From Lonicera japonica (lineage: Eukaryota; Streptophyta; Magnoliopsida; Dipsacales; Caprifoliaceae), in the NCBI GenBank assembly GCA_021464415.1, contig CM038466.1, positions 23,499,017-23,563,016 of the forward strand: DNA of 64,000 nucleotides, given 5' to 3'. This document shows, in pieces, positions 21,406-33,155 of this stretch (its first letter is position 1; each line of letters opens with the position of its first letter). Both the position numbers and the translations under genes were made by a program. A model generated the notes under the pieces. The model saw only the letters and a list, made by a program, of their open reading frames with translations. It was not told the DNA's origin and made no database searches.

Positions 21406-22640
21406 CTAAAAAACAAGATGAAAACCGTGCTTGCTAAGCAACGAAGTAGACACCAAGTTCTTGCGAATTTTGGGCACATAAAGCACGTTGTTGAGAGTTA
21501 ATTCTTTGCCCGACGTCATCTTTAAGATCACTTTCCCTTTCCCCTTGACTTCCGAGATAGCAGAATTTCCCATGTACATCTTCTCTCCATTTTTCACCCG
21601 CTCAAATGAAGAGAACATCTTTTTATCAAAGCTCACATGACGGGTTGCACCCGTATCGATCCACCATTTCTTAGGATTCGATCCTACCAAGTTCATTTCA
21701 GAAATAACTGCCGACAAATTAATGTCGCCCACATCACAAGCTATGTTCTCCACCACATTAGCTTGATAATTCTTCTTCGGGAACCTACAATCCGAAGACT
21801 TATGACATGTTTTACTACAATTAAAACATTTGCCTTGAAATTTAGGCTTAGAGATTCCTCCCTTAGGACCCATATGGATCCCTTTTCCCTTTTCCTTTTT
21901 CTTTGAGCTTTGGCCATGTTCAACAACATTAGCCTTAGCCCCCAAACCATTACCATTATTACCATTGCCTTTTCCTCCACCATTTTTAGCCTTTTTCTGT
22001 TTTAATTTATTTTCCTCTTTAATTCGAAGTTTAAGAATTATATCTTCAACTGACATTTCCTTTCGTTTATGTTTTAAATAATTTTTAAACTCATTCCATG
22101 ATGGTGGCAATTTTTCGATAATAGAAGCTGTTTGAAAGCTTACACTTAGATTCATTCCTTCAGAATGTATCTCATGCAAAATCAGTTGTAGCTCTTCAAC
22201 TTGGCTCACAACAGTTTTAGATACGACCATCTTAAAGTTAAGAAACCGGCCAACAATAAATTTCTTAGCACGTCATCCTCAACTTTATACTTATGGTCCA
22301 ATGCTTCCCACAGTTTTTTGGCTGTTTTCTTTTCACGATACACATCATACAGTGAATCAGACAAGCCCTTCATGATTTTGTTTTTGGCTAAGTAATCATA
22401 ATAGTTCCAAGCATCAGCTGCACTGACTGCTTGAATATCTTGGGAACCTTCCTTAACAACATGTTTATCCTCGGTCAAGAACCGAGCCAGATTTAGCCCG
22501 GTCAGGTAAAACATCATCTTCTGTTGCCAACGCTTAAAATTTTGCCCAATGAATTTCTCAGGTTTTTCGCCCTTTACTGGAGCAGTCGGTGGTTTAGCAG
22601 CCACACCGGGCACAGTAACAACATTGATTGGATCAGTCAT
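21406..22640 (-). pseudogene. Copia gag and protease, one frameshift
   Basis: Starts at ATG 22640 (MTDPINVVTVPG). The gag domain includes GQNFKRWQQKMMFYLTGLNL near 22540. A 1-base shift near 22255 moves into the frame that runs from about 22230 to 21406: [15 protein letters not shown], a Lys/Gly/Asn-rich RNA-binding stretch, and a zinc knuckle [14 protein letters not shown] (near 21815) in which the usual Gly before His is Cys. Protease follows with [13 protein letters not shown] (near 21660; active site DTGA) and [16 protein letters not shown]. Gag would build the virus-like particle and protease would process it. Confidence 0.85.
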
Positions 22641-22706
22641 CTTTTCTACAAAGAGCAGTACCTCAGTTTCAACAAGAACACAAAATTACAAAAATTAATT
22701 TACCAC

Positions 22707-22721
22707 TAACTGTTTTAAGAT
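22707..22721 (-). other. Primer-site position of the copia element, lacking the usual tRNA match
   Basis: After the 5' LTR end (..CTAACA on the - strand) the sequence is ATCTTAAAACAGTTAGTGG. There is no TGGTATCAGAGC. CTTAAAACAGTTA (22719-22707) is the exact complement of a 13-nt stretch inside the same LTR (22821-22833 on the + strand). Confidence 0.6.
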
Positions 22722-23673
22722 TGTTAGAAATATATGATACAATTTTAATTCTGTTTCCAGATTGATAATAATCGAAATTGAACCAACATCGACAATGAGT
22801 CCTGTGATAACCACAATCTCCTTAAAACAGTTACGCCGCCATTCGGTAGTGCTTTGAGGCTGCCAAACGACGCCTGTTTCCTAGGATGAAACGGTACTTC
22901 AGTGTTACCTAAGCATCTCGGTACACTAAACGAACTGAGATTATTTGAATCTTACCACCGGAAACGAAGAGCCTATGAACTAGAGCAGAAGCGAAGTGGG
23001 TTCAATGGAGAGAGGAGATTTCGAATTGTTGAATATTTTGGTTGTGTGTTTTGGAATAAGGTAGAAATCTCCTTTTTAATTCAATTGGGAATAAGGGCCA
23101 TTAATCCAAATCAAAACTTACCATTAATCGTTATCAGTTTCTCAAAACTGACCATTAAGTGGCTAATTAATCGAGATAAATGCAATGAATTCAAAATTCA
23201 AATTGGAAAATATTAATTTTTCGAGTGCAAAACTTAGCCCGCGCAATACTCGCTTTTCTGTCTGGCATTCGTGTCCGCAGGTACGGGCACACACGAGCCG
23301 TAATGGTTTCAGGCGTATTTTGGTCCGTGATTTGCACCCCTCCTGCGCCTGTGTGCGCGAGAGAGAGCCTCTTATCTTGAATCATTCAATAAAGCATTCC
23401 CATGAGCATAGTTATAAACCCAAGAATTTTTTCCATCTTTCCTATGTGGGACTTCTCACTTTTATTGCATTTTTCTATTTCAACTTGCTCACTTTGGGTG
23501 ACAACTTCTCATTCACCACTTAACCATTTTGAGCATATAAATACACGATTTTGATGTACTCATGTAGGAGAACTTGAATATATTAAGAACTTTCACATCC
23601 GAGTGCAAAGTCTTATTACAATTTTGCCCTAAAAATGGTAGAAAATGTGTTTTCTAATACCCATTTTCTAACA
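22722..23673 (-). repeat. Right LTR (5' LTR in element orientation), 952 bp
   Basis: Full-length partner of 17147-18100. On the - strand it begins TGTTAGAAAATGGGTATTAG. A candidate TATA (TATTTATAT within CGTGTATTTATATGC) is at about 23546-23535 on the - strand. ORFs seen in either LTR are shadows. Confidence 0.95.
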
Positions 23674-24544
23674 TAAGATAGTAGTAGGGATCGGATGTCT
23701 GGGTAGATACCAGATTATCCTTGTTTAAAGCACTAAAGGGTTGTCAAACAGGTTTTAAGGTATCTTAAAGGAAACAAGAATAATAAGGAAGTATATTTTA
23801 AGATACATCTTTCTTTTAACAGGAGGTGTTGTGTCTTGGAAGAGATTTAAGCAATATATTATTGCTTTATGTACTATAAAGTTAAAACCAATTACTTGCT
23901 ATAAAGCTATTACACATGCATGATAGTTGAGTAATATATCATAAAATTGATGATTGTCGATCTATGGCAAAGCCACTAAGGATTCTCTGTGATTATTTGG
24001 TTGTTGTTTTATTCTCTAAAAACATTAAAACATTGGGAGCTAAAGTAATATATCGACATAAAGTATTTGGTTGTTAAAGAACATATTAAGAAGTATAAAG
24101 TTGCCATTGGGCTTATCACTGTTGAGTTCATCATAGTATACTTTATGATAAAAGTTTTGCTGACTAAAGTTTATAAAAATTATTTAGATGATATTGAACT
24201 CAAAGGCTTATTTAAAGTTTGCTTATTATTTAGCAAATTTAAACGATTTAAAATTTTTTAGAGAATGGGTTTATTTTTCGTTGTGTACACATTGTTTCAT
24301 CATAAAGTAATCCATTGGGCTTGTTACAATTAGATCTTGAATGACTAATTTGAAGTTTATTAATGAAGATGGAAACAAGTATTTGGTAACAAGACATGAC
24401 TGCTATGATACATGCATTGAGGGATTCTATTTGAGTAAATAAGTTTTCATATTACTATTAGTTTGGGCAATTACAGTTTAATGTAATTACATTATTATCA
24501 TCCGCCAAGTATTTTTGAATGTATATGTGAGCCAAGTGGGAGAA

Positions 24545-24796
24545 TGTTAAAAATGTCACTATGAGACTTAAAGCGGCCTAAATATTTATTTATTTCTTTA
24601 TTTCTTTATTATTAAATATAACAATATTATTTTAATTTCAAAATATGGAAACAAATAAATCAAGAAGATATTTATTTAATGGAAACAAATAATTAAAGAT
24701 CCATTCAAGAATAAAGGTCCTTAACATATTTTATATATACATATGGTTCCCATAAGAAACAGTCGTGAGTTTTGTAAAGGAATATGGTAGAAAATA
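24545..24796 (+). repeat. Start of the 3' LTR of the old copia element
   Basis: TGTTAAAAATGTCACTATGA follows the polypurine tract AAGTGGGAGAA. AT-rich. Its end is not found, because TGTAACACCC, the start of the next element, appears at 24797. Confidence 0.6.
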
Positions 24797-26630
24797 TGTA
24801 ACACCCTATGTTTATATTAATGTTAAACTTGTTGTATTCAGTAAATGTTGTCAAAAAATTGTTAAAAATGGTCTTAGTAGGCCAACTAGTGAAAATTTGA
24901 TGGTTCGAAAACATTGTGGCCAAGCGTTGTCTTAGACAATTTGGGAAAACATTTCATCCATAATTTGGGGAAACTTCCTATTAGGAAGTTGTAGATCTTT
25001 GAATTACCTTTTTGGGAATATAAGGATCATCTTAATCGAAGTTTCGAGCGAAAAATTATGGTCAAAATAAGAACAGTGCAGCAGGGCAAAGTTTACCTGT
25101 GGACTGGTATTGAGATTTTAGCATACCGGTCCGGCTTATAAGTTTTGGGTAACAATGACCCGCAGATGGATGGGTTTTTGCATATCGGTCCGGCCTTTAA
25201 AAATTTGGAAAAATGGAGACTGCGGATCGGTCTTCTATTTTCTGCATACCGGTCGGCCAGTAATCCTGTGCACCGACTTAAGCTCGCTTTTAAGGCAAAT
25301 TTCACTTATTTTCACCCCAACTTCAAGCCAAACTTCCAACCACACCTAAGGAGGGTTCTAGAGAGAGAAAAATAGAGATTTCTACACATCTATCCTCCTA
25401 CACCTAATATCAAAGCTTAAAATCATCCAAATCTCCTTCTCCTTCACTATTCGTCATCTTCAACCTTGGTCATCCTCCATAGGAGCTCAATCGTGAGTTA
25501 GGGCCACACGGATCGGAGGATATGCTTCATCGAATTAGGGATCTTACTACTCTAGGAACGTAGTGACGTGAGGGATTTGAGATTTCACCGAACGAGGCTT
25601 CGATTTCACATTTCTTTATTCTTTGGGTCTATAAATTCAAGGTATGGGTTTATATGGTTTTAAAACTTGAAATATGGTTTTGTTTTACGAATATCACCAT
25701 GTTTCAATCTTATTTGCTTAGTAAAACTATAGCATGATCTATGAAATGATATTTTTTGATTTACAAAGATTTAAATGTCAGATTGAGGCAATAAATACCA
25801 TCTATGCTTGATATTCTTGTATTATCAACCCTATGAAGTATTCCATGGATGTATGACCATTATAAGATGCTGAAAATGAATTGTTGTTGATTTACACATA
25901 TTATGAGATAAGGGTTGAATTTGTTGAGGTGTATGTGGCATCAATTTGCTTCAAATGCTTGTTGAATGGCATGAATACATGTTTGCATTATTATCGTGTC
26001 AACCGAAGACCTGCAAATCTCATGCAACGCCTTGAATAAATTTATAGCTGGGAGTTCGACAGAACAATTCATGGAAAGCCTATATTATCTACTGTTGACT
26101 TGGAGAGCTTGTGTCTCTCGAACATGGATTCTCAATATGAATATATATATATATATATATATAGTGCTTGTTGGGACAGAAAATAGGTAAGGCTCGGTGC
26201 CCTTGGATTGAAAATCCCTAAACCCCTAGAAGAGCAATGTTTGGTTGCCTATAAACCATCGGTTTCTTTAAAATAACACAGGTACCCAGAAGTCCAATGA
26301 GGACAAAAATGCGACAAGATCGGGGATGAGGTAGAGGCTTTGATATAACAATTATTTTTGTGATGTATATGTCTTCACAGGAAGCCATGGCTAACCCAAA
26401 GTATTATATGTATTTTTGAACTTACTTAGTTTGATTTTGTATAATTGTTATATGCATGAGTAAGAATTGTACTATGGTTTTATACTTCATGTTGATCGAC
26501 ACATGATATGCATATTGCCTTGATTTCTTATTTATGTAAATACCCATTTTAGTAAATCTAAGATGGGTTAGTAACGCTACAGGTCTTAATTATGGGTGTT
26601 ATTCTATTAAATTAAGGCGAAGGTGTTACA
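24797..26630. mobile_element. Probable solo LTR, 1.83 kb, TGTAACACC..GGTGTTACA
   Basis: The left end TGTAACACCC and right end GGTGTTACA form a perfect short inverted repeat with TG..CA termini, typical of a class of plant Ty3/gypsy LTRs. The body has a repeated GC-richer motif around CATACCGGTC (near 25120, 25180 and 25245), a (TA)n run at about 26133-26162, and no coding capacity. The 5-bp flanks (AAATA and AGATC) do not match, so either the target duplication was lost or the borders are wrong. Confidence 0.55.
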
Positions 26631-26782
26631 AGATCTATCAAATAAAATTAAATAATTGTTATTTTTTTGGAGTAAGTTTAAATCAAAATCAGGAGTCCAG
26701 TGCTTCAGATCTTAACTTGAACAACATTGGCTGATAGTACGATCCTAAATTTTCTGTTAAAATCTTTTAAATTTTTTCACAT

Positions 26783-26957
26783 GAGGATCTATAGCCATTG
26801 ATTTGGAAGGGACCCTAGACTTTCGCTAGTTTCAAGTACGATCAAGTTTGATGATCATTTGTATTGTGGCTCCATGGTCAATACGTACATTAATTGTTCA
26901 CCTCAACCTCACATGGTACCTGGTGGCCACGTACTAGTGCATGAACAAGAAAACTTA
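26783..26957 (+). pseudogene. Decayed copy of the last exon of the SSL gene
   Basis: The sequence GAGGATCTATAGCCATTGAT at 26783 to GCATGAACAAGAAAACTTA at about 26957 matches the coding end and 3' flank of the SSL gene (45562-45752). It shares ATAGCC..TTGATTTGGAAGGGA, GATGATCAT.TGTA.TG.GGCTCCAT and CCTCAACCTCAC. A segment of about 30 bp is missing and the frame is broken. Weak similarity continues downstream (TTTTTCACRTG near 27030 and 46020). It shows that the SSL gene was once duplicated in this region. No other exon of this copy was found. Confidence 0.8.
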
Positions 26958-27400
26958 AATGAAAACGATTGGTTAAAACATTCACAAAAAAAGCATGAAA
27001 TATGGACATATAAGTTTTGTATTTTTCACATGTAGTTTTACTTATTTCTTAGTATGTTCATGTTTAAAAAATTTCACTGTAATTGTGACTATGCTTATAT
27101 GTGGCCAAACTTCGTGTTTTCCTACTTAACAAGATATAAATATGTATACAAAATACAAATAGGGTTGGCATTTGATTCAAAGGCATATTCAAAATTTTTG
27201 GAAGAGTAGATTAATATTGATATTTAATTAATCTACATCGGATTGAATAAGGCTAAACCTGAAAATATAATACAACTTACAACACGAAATAAAAAAATTG
27301 TATTTATTTGTTATGAACTTCTTCTTCTGTTTTTAATGTTATGAAATTCTTTTTGTTTATTCGTGTTTATAAAGATATATTTTTTTAATACCAATTGATA

Positions 27401-29700
27401 TAGGGGTGTTTTCGGTTTCAGTTGGGGTAAGAATCAAGGTACCCCAAACCCAAACTAAATGCAAAAATTCGGTTTCAGTTTAGAAATCTTGTAAACCCAA
27501 ACTCGAACCAAATATTTCGGTTCGGTTTTATTCGGTTTTTACCAATATATATTTTAAATGATTTTAACGAACAAATAGTGGCATAAATTCATAAAACAAT
27601 GAATGTAACTTGTGGAAGAAAACTGTCAAACAAATTATCAAAACAGTCCCATAAAATGATCAAAACAGTGGTATAAAAGTGCTTAAAAGAATAGCACAAA
27701 ACTGTCAAACAAAGTGCTTAAAACAGTGGCAAAAAAAGCTGCATACAAGTGGTAAAAAAAATGTCCAATAAGTGCCAAAAACAGTCCACATACAATACTA
27801 AAATCTGTCCAAATACAAAGCTAAAAATAGTCCAAATACAATGTTAAAAATATTATAAATAAAATGCTAAAAACAGTCCAACATCTGATCGAAACAGTCC
27901 CACAAAATGACAAAGAAAAGTCCTAAAATAGTCCCACAACATGATAAAGAAAAGTCTCAAAACAGTTCTATAAAATGGCAAGAAAACAGTCCCACAAAAT
28001 GATAAAAAAAATCTATAAAATTGCAAAAAAAAACATAACCATTAAACTATTACAAAATAAGAACACATTTTTCTTAAACTAGAAGGCTGAGAAGATGATT
28101 CAGTATTCTGAGTGTTGGGAGACTCGGAGGTTTGAGCTTGAGGTTGTGGACATCCAAAGACCTTAGCTCTTTTTGAAGCACTTCCCTTGGATTAAGGTGC
28201 CTGACTTCTTTTACTATTTTCCATCTGTGATAATGACAATCAATTTTAACATAATCATTAGTCAAAAATATAACTAAAATACTACTGAACTAAAATAGCA
28301 TACAATCTGTCATTAACAAAGGGATTACAAATAACTAAAATACTACTTAACGAAAATACTAAATAATGGGCATATCAAAAAGATGAAAAATAAAGGATAG
28401 ATAAGAAACTTTTTCAAAGCTCGGGAAAGATTTATGGGCATATCAATTGTGTTTTTAGATATCATATTTCGACTATTTGCAAAGTAAATTTATAATGTTA
28501 ACTCACCCTCCGCCCCCACCCGCCACATAGTACAAATCTTTATTACTCCATAGCAATCAAATTAATCATCCCTTAATTTATCATAAATCTAAAATTTATA
28601 ACCCAACAATCGATACATATATATTACGTAATTGTATTTATTGAGTTCTCATTGCTAGTGCATTGGGCTAGTCGAGTAGACAAATTAAAGTGGGGGTTGC
28701 TCTTATTTAATACTGAGAAGTAATTAATGATGATTATTTTTCGGCCTCGAGCTCCAGTTGTGATTTATTCACCATTTAGTGCTTCATCTATTTACTCGAT
28801 TTGATGAGCATGCAGTTTTTATTTACTCCAAACCAAATGCATGTAATTCTTACACCATTAATTTATAAACACATGTCTACTTCAAACTCAAGGCCTCGTA
28901 AATCAACGACCAATATTACTGCTTGCCGGCGATGGAGCTAGCAGCATGGCTTTTAAATCGGTGGATGCACCAGTGCACCACACTTCTTTAAAATAATTCA
29001 ACCCCAAATTGTTCAAGATGGAAGACTAATAAATATATAATGACGAACCCAAATAATCAAATAGTAACTAAAACTAAATATTAATTAAAAGGAAATGAAT
29101 TAGGAGATGAATGGAAAAGAATGAACAGCTCTGAGAACTAAATATTAACTAAAATTAAATATTAACTAAAAGGAAATGAATTAGGACATGAATGGAAAAG
29201 AATGAACAGATCTGAGAACTAAATATTAACTAAAATAAAATGTGATTTCACATTTATATATATATATACACATATCAGAGAAATATATGTAATACCTCAC
29301 TTTTATATGACGAACCCAAGGGTGTATGACGATGACGGCGGTGGAAAGCAGCGACGGTGATGACGAGCCACTAAGGAAAATAAAAGACGAGACTCGAGAG
29401 AAAGTAAGACTGTGAGATAGTAGCAAAGAAGCTAACGGCGGAGGAAATGAAGTAGGAAACTGGGGAAGTGCTTCACTGTCTTGTTTTTCCTTTTATATTT
29501 AGGGTTAGAAAAAAAAAATAAAAACGACATCGTTTTGCTCTTAAATTTGAAATTCGGTTTGGTTGGGTTCTGGACAAGCCAGCCCCGAAACCGAACCGAA
29601 TTCTTCGGTTTTGGTTCTGTTTTTCTATTTGTGGTTTCGGTTTTTTTTCAGATCGGTTCGGTTCATTCAATCGATTTTTGGATTGCGTTTAACAGCCCTA
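27401..29700. mobile_element. hAT-like DNA transposon, 2.3 kb, 8-bp target duplication
   Basis: The left end is TAGGGGTGTT and the right end AACAGCCCTA, a 10-bp inverted repeat with one mismatch. Flanks are AATTGATA (27393-27400) and TATTGATA (29701-29708), an 8-bp duplication with one change. The subterminal DNA is rich in TTCGGTT and GGTTCGG blocks at both ends, as in plant hAT elements. A - strand segment from ATG about 28232 gives MENSKRSQAP, a stop, then SKGSASKRAKVFG and Gln/Ser-rich residues, possibly the N-terminus of a lost transposase. The middle (27600-28050) is a degenerate array of AACAGTCCCA/ACAAAATG motifs. Confidence 0.75.
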
Positions 29701-30006
29701 TATTGATATGTTGAAAAAAAAAGTCCATAACCAACACATACTAATGTTATGCAGCCAAGTATATGTTCACATAGTTGCTTTTTATCTAATGAGCTCCATT
29801 ATTAATATTCGCCTATGAACGACCGAGTGAGAATTGTAATCAATTTGTATAAAATCTACACATGTTTGTTTGTTTTCCATTAAGTCTTTACCACCACACT
29901 CGTTTATCGGGTATCGAGCCATTTTTATACATGATCCCAGCCATTTTTGACATAGGAACTAGCGTTATTAGGATTCCAATGAATAATAGGAGTTCTTAAG
30001 GTTAAA

Positions 30007-30026
30007 ATAATAATAATAAAATAATA

Positions 30027-30057
<31 letters not shown>

Positions 30058-30084
30058 TATAATAAATAATAAATAATAATAATA

Positions 30085-30152
<68 letters not shown>
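30007..30152. repeat. Compound microsatellite (AAT)n then (ATG)n
   Basis: Interrupted AAT/ATA triplets from 30007 to about 30120 pass directly into about ten ATG triplets (30121-30152). Confidence 0.95.
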
Positions 30153-30153
<1 letters not shown>

Positions 30154-30159
30154 AGAAGA

Positions 30160-31510
30160 TGGGGAAAGAAAATGAAGAACGAAGGTGGGAGTGGTAGAAA
30201 GTTATGTGTGAGTAAACTAAGTAAAATATGGGTTAGTGGAAGATTTGTGAGAGTTCTTGTGTTAATAAGTTAAATGGGGGGTACACGGAGGGGTACAAAT
30301 AGCACCACCCTTAAATATTATTTCGTGTATCAGTGTCTATGTTTTTTATTTGAAAATGCTTTTCTTACTTATGATTTTTACTACATATTCTTACCAGGTG
30401 TATTACATGATTTGCACATTTATTGTATTTTATAAAGGTACAAACCTTGTAATGCATGCCGATAAGAATACCTTATAAGAATACCTGGTAAATACAATAT
30501 TGCTATTTTGTATTTCATATTTACACTTTGTACAACGAATTAATAATTAAATGAATATTGTTGATCTTATTGTGCCAACTAATTGATGCATTTTGTAGTG
30601 CATATTTGTCGTCGTTGTCTTCTTTTTTTTTTTAAATAACTATGGAGCGTATTTGTTGACCTTTTGTGTATCTTAATGCATTTTTTTATAGAAAATTGTG
30701 TATTTGCACTATTCTAATAGTTATAAAGCTCTCATTTAATTCAAGTTTTTGTTCATTCTTATAATCATAAATTAGTAAATTTATATTAATAGTTTTTTAT
30801 AATTTATATTAAGAGGTTGAATTATAAATTAATGATATTCAAACTTTTCATGTGAAATTATCATTTAAATTTTAAGACCAAAAAAAACTTGAATCAAACC
30901 AAACATAAATTTCATGACTTTGTGTGCTTTTAAAACCCTCTCTCATAATACCTTACATGCATTCACATGTGCACTCCCACTCATATAGTAAAGCTCTCCA
31001 TCTCACTTATACTTTAACTATATATATTTTCAATATTGTCACTCATACACTCTACTCTACATTCATATAAGCAACCGCCAAATTAAGTGGTCAATTTCGT
31101 CATGTTTTTTAAAGGCAAAGGTTAATAGCACCCTTTCATGAGTATCATCACTTAATTCACTAATTTATAAAACTAATGACAAAATGTGTAATAGACACTT
31201 TTCATCTTTGAAAAAGTATTATAATAATCTCAATTCTCTAATCTTTTATTTACTATATATTTTTAAGATTAAAAAACGATTCCCACTTATTTTATAGAAT
31301 ATTATTGAATGAATAACTATTGCGGGTCCTTATATCTTTACGCATCTGTCAGTCAATTAAGAAAAGAGGGCCAACCAAATTACAGTCCAAAAAGGGTGAC
31401 CCTCATAGTCTAGTTTTACCCAATTAAGGTCAATCTCACACGTACTATGAAGATTTAGGCGGCTTATCCCGTCACTTCTTGTTATTGGTAAACTATCACT
31501 TCTTGTTCTT
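30160..31510. other. No gene seen
   Basis: AT-rich intergenic DNA with homopolymer runs. No convincing ORF, RNA gene or transposon end was recognised. Confidence 0.4.
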
Positions 31511-31760
31511 GGTGGATTATAAAAAGGAAGAGTCTTTAGACGAGTTTTTTTGTATGAATGGGGTCTTTTTTAAACTTATTTTAGTAAATAGGGTTCTTTT
31601 GATCTTATTTAGTTAAATATGGTGGTTTTGACTAGGGACCACGTGGACTACTTGTTGGACCACTTTGTCTTATATGATGGGACCACTTGTAATTATAAGT
31701 TATTACCCTAGGTTTTCTTAGATTAATTATGTCTACCCTTATTATTTTAAAATAAGGAAT

Positions 31761-32585
31761 CTAGTCCAACCAATCTATATCGTATATATCTGGATTTCTA
31801 CTGTCGTCTGTATTAAAATTATCAGACGAGTCTTCTGCTGGTGAATCGCTATCTGGTTCACTTGGTGAATTTGGTGGGGGAGGTCTAAGTGTTTCACTCC
31901 AGCTTAGTTCGTATGGACATTGATGGAGCTGTGAAGCTATCAGCGATCTTCACGGGAAGTCTATTAAGTGTAAGGCTTCTAGTCTGTAATCTGGAATATT
32001 CCAGTTTATGTCGTATACAATATCTCTAATGGAATTTAAGATATTGTTTTCTACAAACGAGTCTAATTCTTGGTCTCCGTAATCGGATAACAACTGTCTA
32101 TAAGCACGCAGGTTATACGTATTGGCTGTCTTTATGAATCTGAGACGTCTAATTCCTCCGTTTTCACGTAGGAATTCTGCAGTCTCTACAAGTCTTCTTC
32201 TCCGTACAAACTTTAATTTTTCTAAAGTTTCTTGCAGTACACGTCTAAGATCATGTATTCCTCCGGTACCGTCTACTTGGGCGTTATCTCTTCCTAGAGG
32301 AAGGTCTCTTCAAGGATTATTTACTTCCTCTTTGTCTATATTCTCTACTAAGGATTGGATATAATTATCCGTAGAGCCTTCTAAGTCTGGGAGTTTTCTT
32401 ACTTCTCTAGATACCCACTTGCAAACGTGGTGTATATAGGGAAAGGTTCTTCCTGATCTAAAGTGTGCGGTACGCACTAGTCTTTGTTCTTCTGAGTTAA
32501 TTAGACCCCACCTTAGTATAGGATGGGTACTTCTAATGTCTGTCTGATTTACAAAGTTTTCGTAATCTCTGTCTATATTGCTCAT
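31761..32585 (-). pseudogene. Last ORF of the endogenous pararetrovirus, acidic C-terminus, unrecognised
   Basis: ATG 32585 (MSNIDRDYENFVNQ) to stop 31763-31761, 275 codons in one frame with two in-frame TGA codons (32312-32310 and one near 31952). The middle is Arg/Leu-rich and probably helical (LRRVLQETLEKLKFVRRRR near 32250). The C-terminus is Pro/Ser then strongly acidic and ends DIYDIDWLD. It lies downstream of an internal promoter (TATA 33162-33156). By position it could be compared with the transactivator gene that has its own promoter in caulimoviruses, but I do not recognise the family. An acidic tail with aromatic residues is also found in transcription activators. Confidence 0.55.
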
Positions 32586-33120
32586 AAATTAATTATGTGC
32601 GGATTTCTTTGTTTTAAATATTTAGCTAGCAATAAGTACTCGCAAATAGTTTAAACAATAATATACCTGAATAAAACGGCTGGTCCACCTTGCTTCCGAT
32701 CGCCTTTATTGCCTTCTTCTTCCGTATGCGGTCTGTTCTGTCTTTTTTGCATTTGTTCTCACTATTCATCCACCTTTAAAGGATCGTTCGTTCGTTTCCT
32801 ACCTACGCCTCAACGCCAAATGCACCCTTGCTAACGGCTTCATGGCTACAGCACCTGCCAACAACAACCCAAAACCGGCCACTCACCGATCTTGTATGAA
32901 TCAGGGAAAATGATTCTTATAGGGAACCCGCAAAGAGACATATCTATTTTTTTGGAAAATTTAAGCAGAACTCAGAGATCAATGGAAGTTGTATTGAAGG
33001 AGAAACATAATTTCATTCAAGAAATATTATTATTACAAACTATTCGCTTTCCTTTTGCTAACTAAAGGAAGCTTTACTCACTCATGCTCTGTAGAATAAA
33101 CTAATATAAGCTGAGAATGG
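32586..33120 (-). other. Leader between the internal viral promoter and the last ORF
   Basis: Non-coding on the - strand. TTCAGGTATATTATTG near 32670 could be a splice donor (AG/GTATAT). A GC-richer block at 32680-32900 differs in composition from the rest of the viral insert. No gene seen. Confidence 0.4.
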
Positions 33121-33155
33121 AAAAACTCGTACTTACAAATGAAAACTAACTCTCC

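Larger units (their letters stand above)
17147..23673 (-). mobile_element. Complete Ty1/copia retrotransposon, 6.5 kb, with both LTRs and target duplication
   Basis: Two LTRs (17147-18100 and 22722-23673) in direct orientation flank gag-pol on the - strand. The 5-bp target duplication TAAGA is at 17142-17146 and 23674-23678, and removing the element joins the older copia pol. The polypurine tract next to the left LTR reads GTGGGGAA on the - strand (18108-18101). Order: gag, protease, integrase, RT, RNase H, as in copia. The LTRs differ at many positions, and gag-pol has stops and a frameshift, so insertion is not recent. The usual initiator-Met primer site is missing (see findings). The gag and RNase H tails resemble the Tork lineage. 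Confidence 0.95.
14877..24796 (+). pseudogene. Old Ty1/copia pol, split by three later insertions
   Basis: Colinear pieces of one RT/RNase H read on the + strand: 14877-14998 (RT, DVKMKFLNGDLEEEVF), 16357-16714 (RT, LYVYDTLLVSNN near 16520, degenerate at YVDD), 17000-17146 (NDFERECMESVPYVLVVGII), and 23679-24210 (RNase H: QVLRYLKGT, GGVVSWKRF, and VVKEHIKKYKV near 24068). A polypurine tract AAGTGGGAGAA (24534-24544) is followed by a 3' LTR starting TGTTAAAAATG at 24545. The intervening DNA is three other elements: a TIR element, a Stowaway MITE and a complete copia. Many stops show it is long dead. No 5' half was found. Confidence 0.85.

Noticed and set aside
22902..23216. 104-codon + strand frame in the right copia LTR, with a homologous frame at 17328-17546
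   Set aside because: It lies within LTR sequence, opposite to the element's sense, and is not preserved to the same length in the two LTRs.
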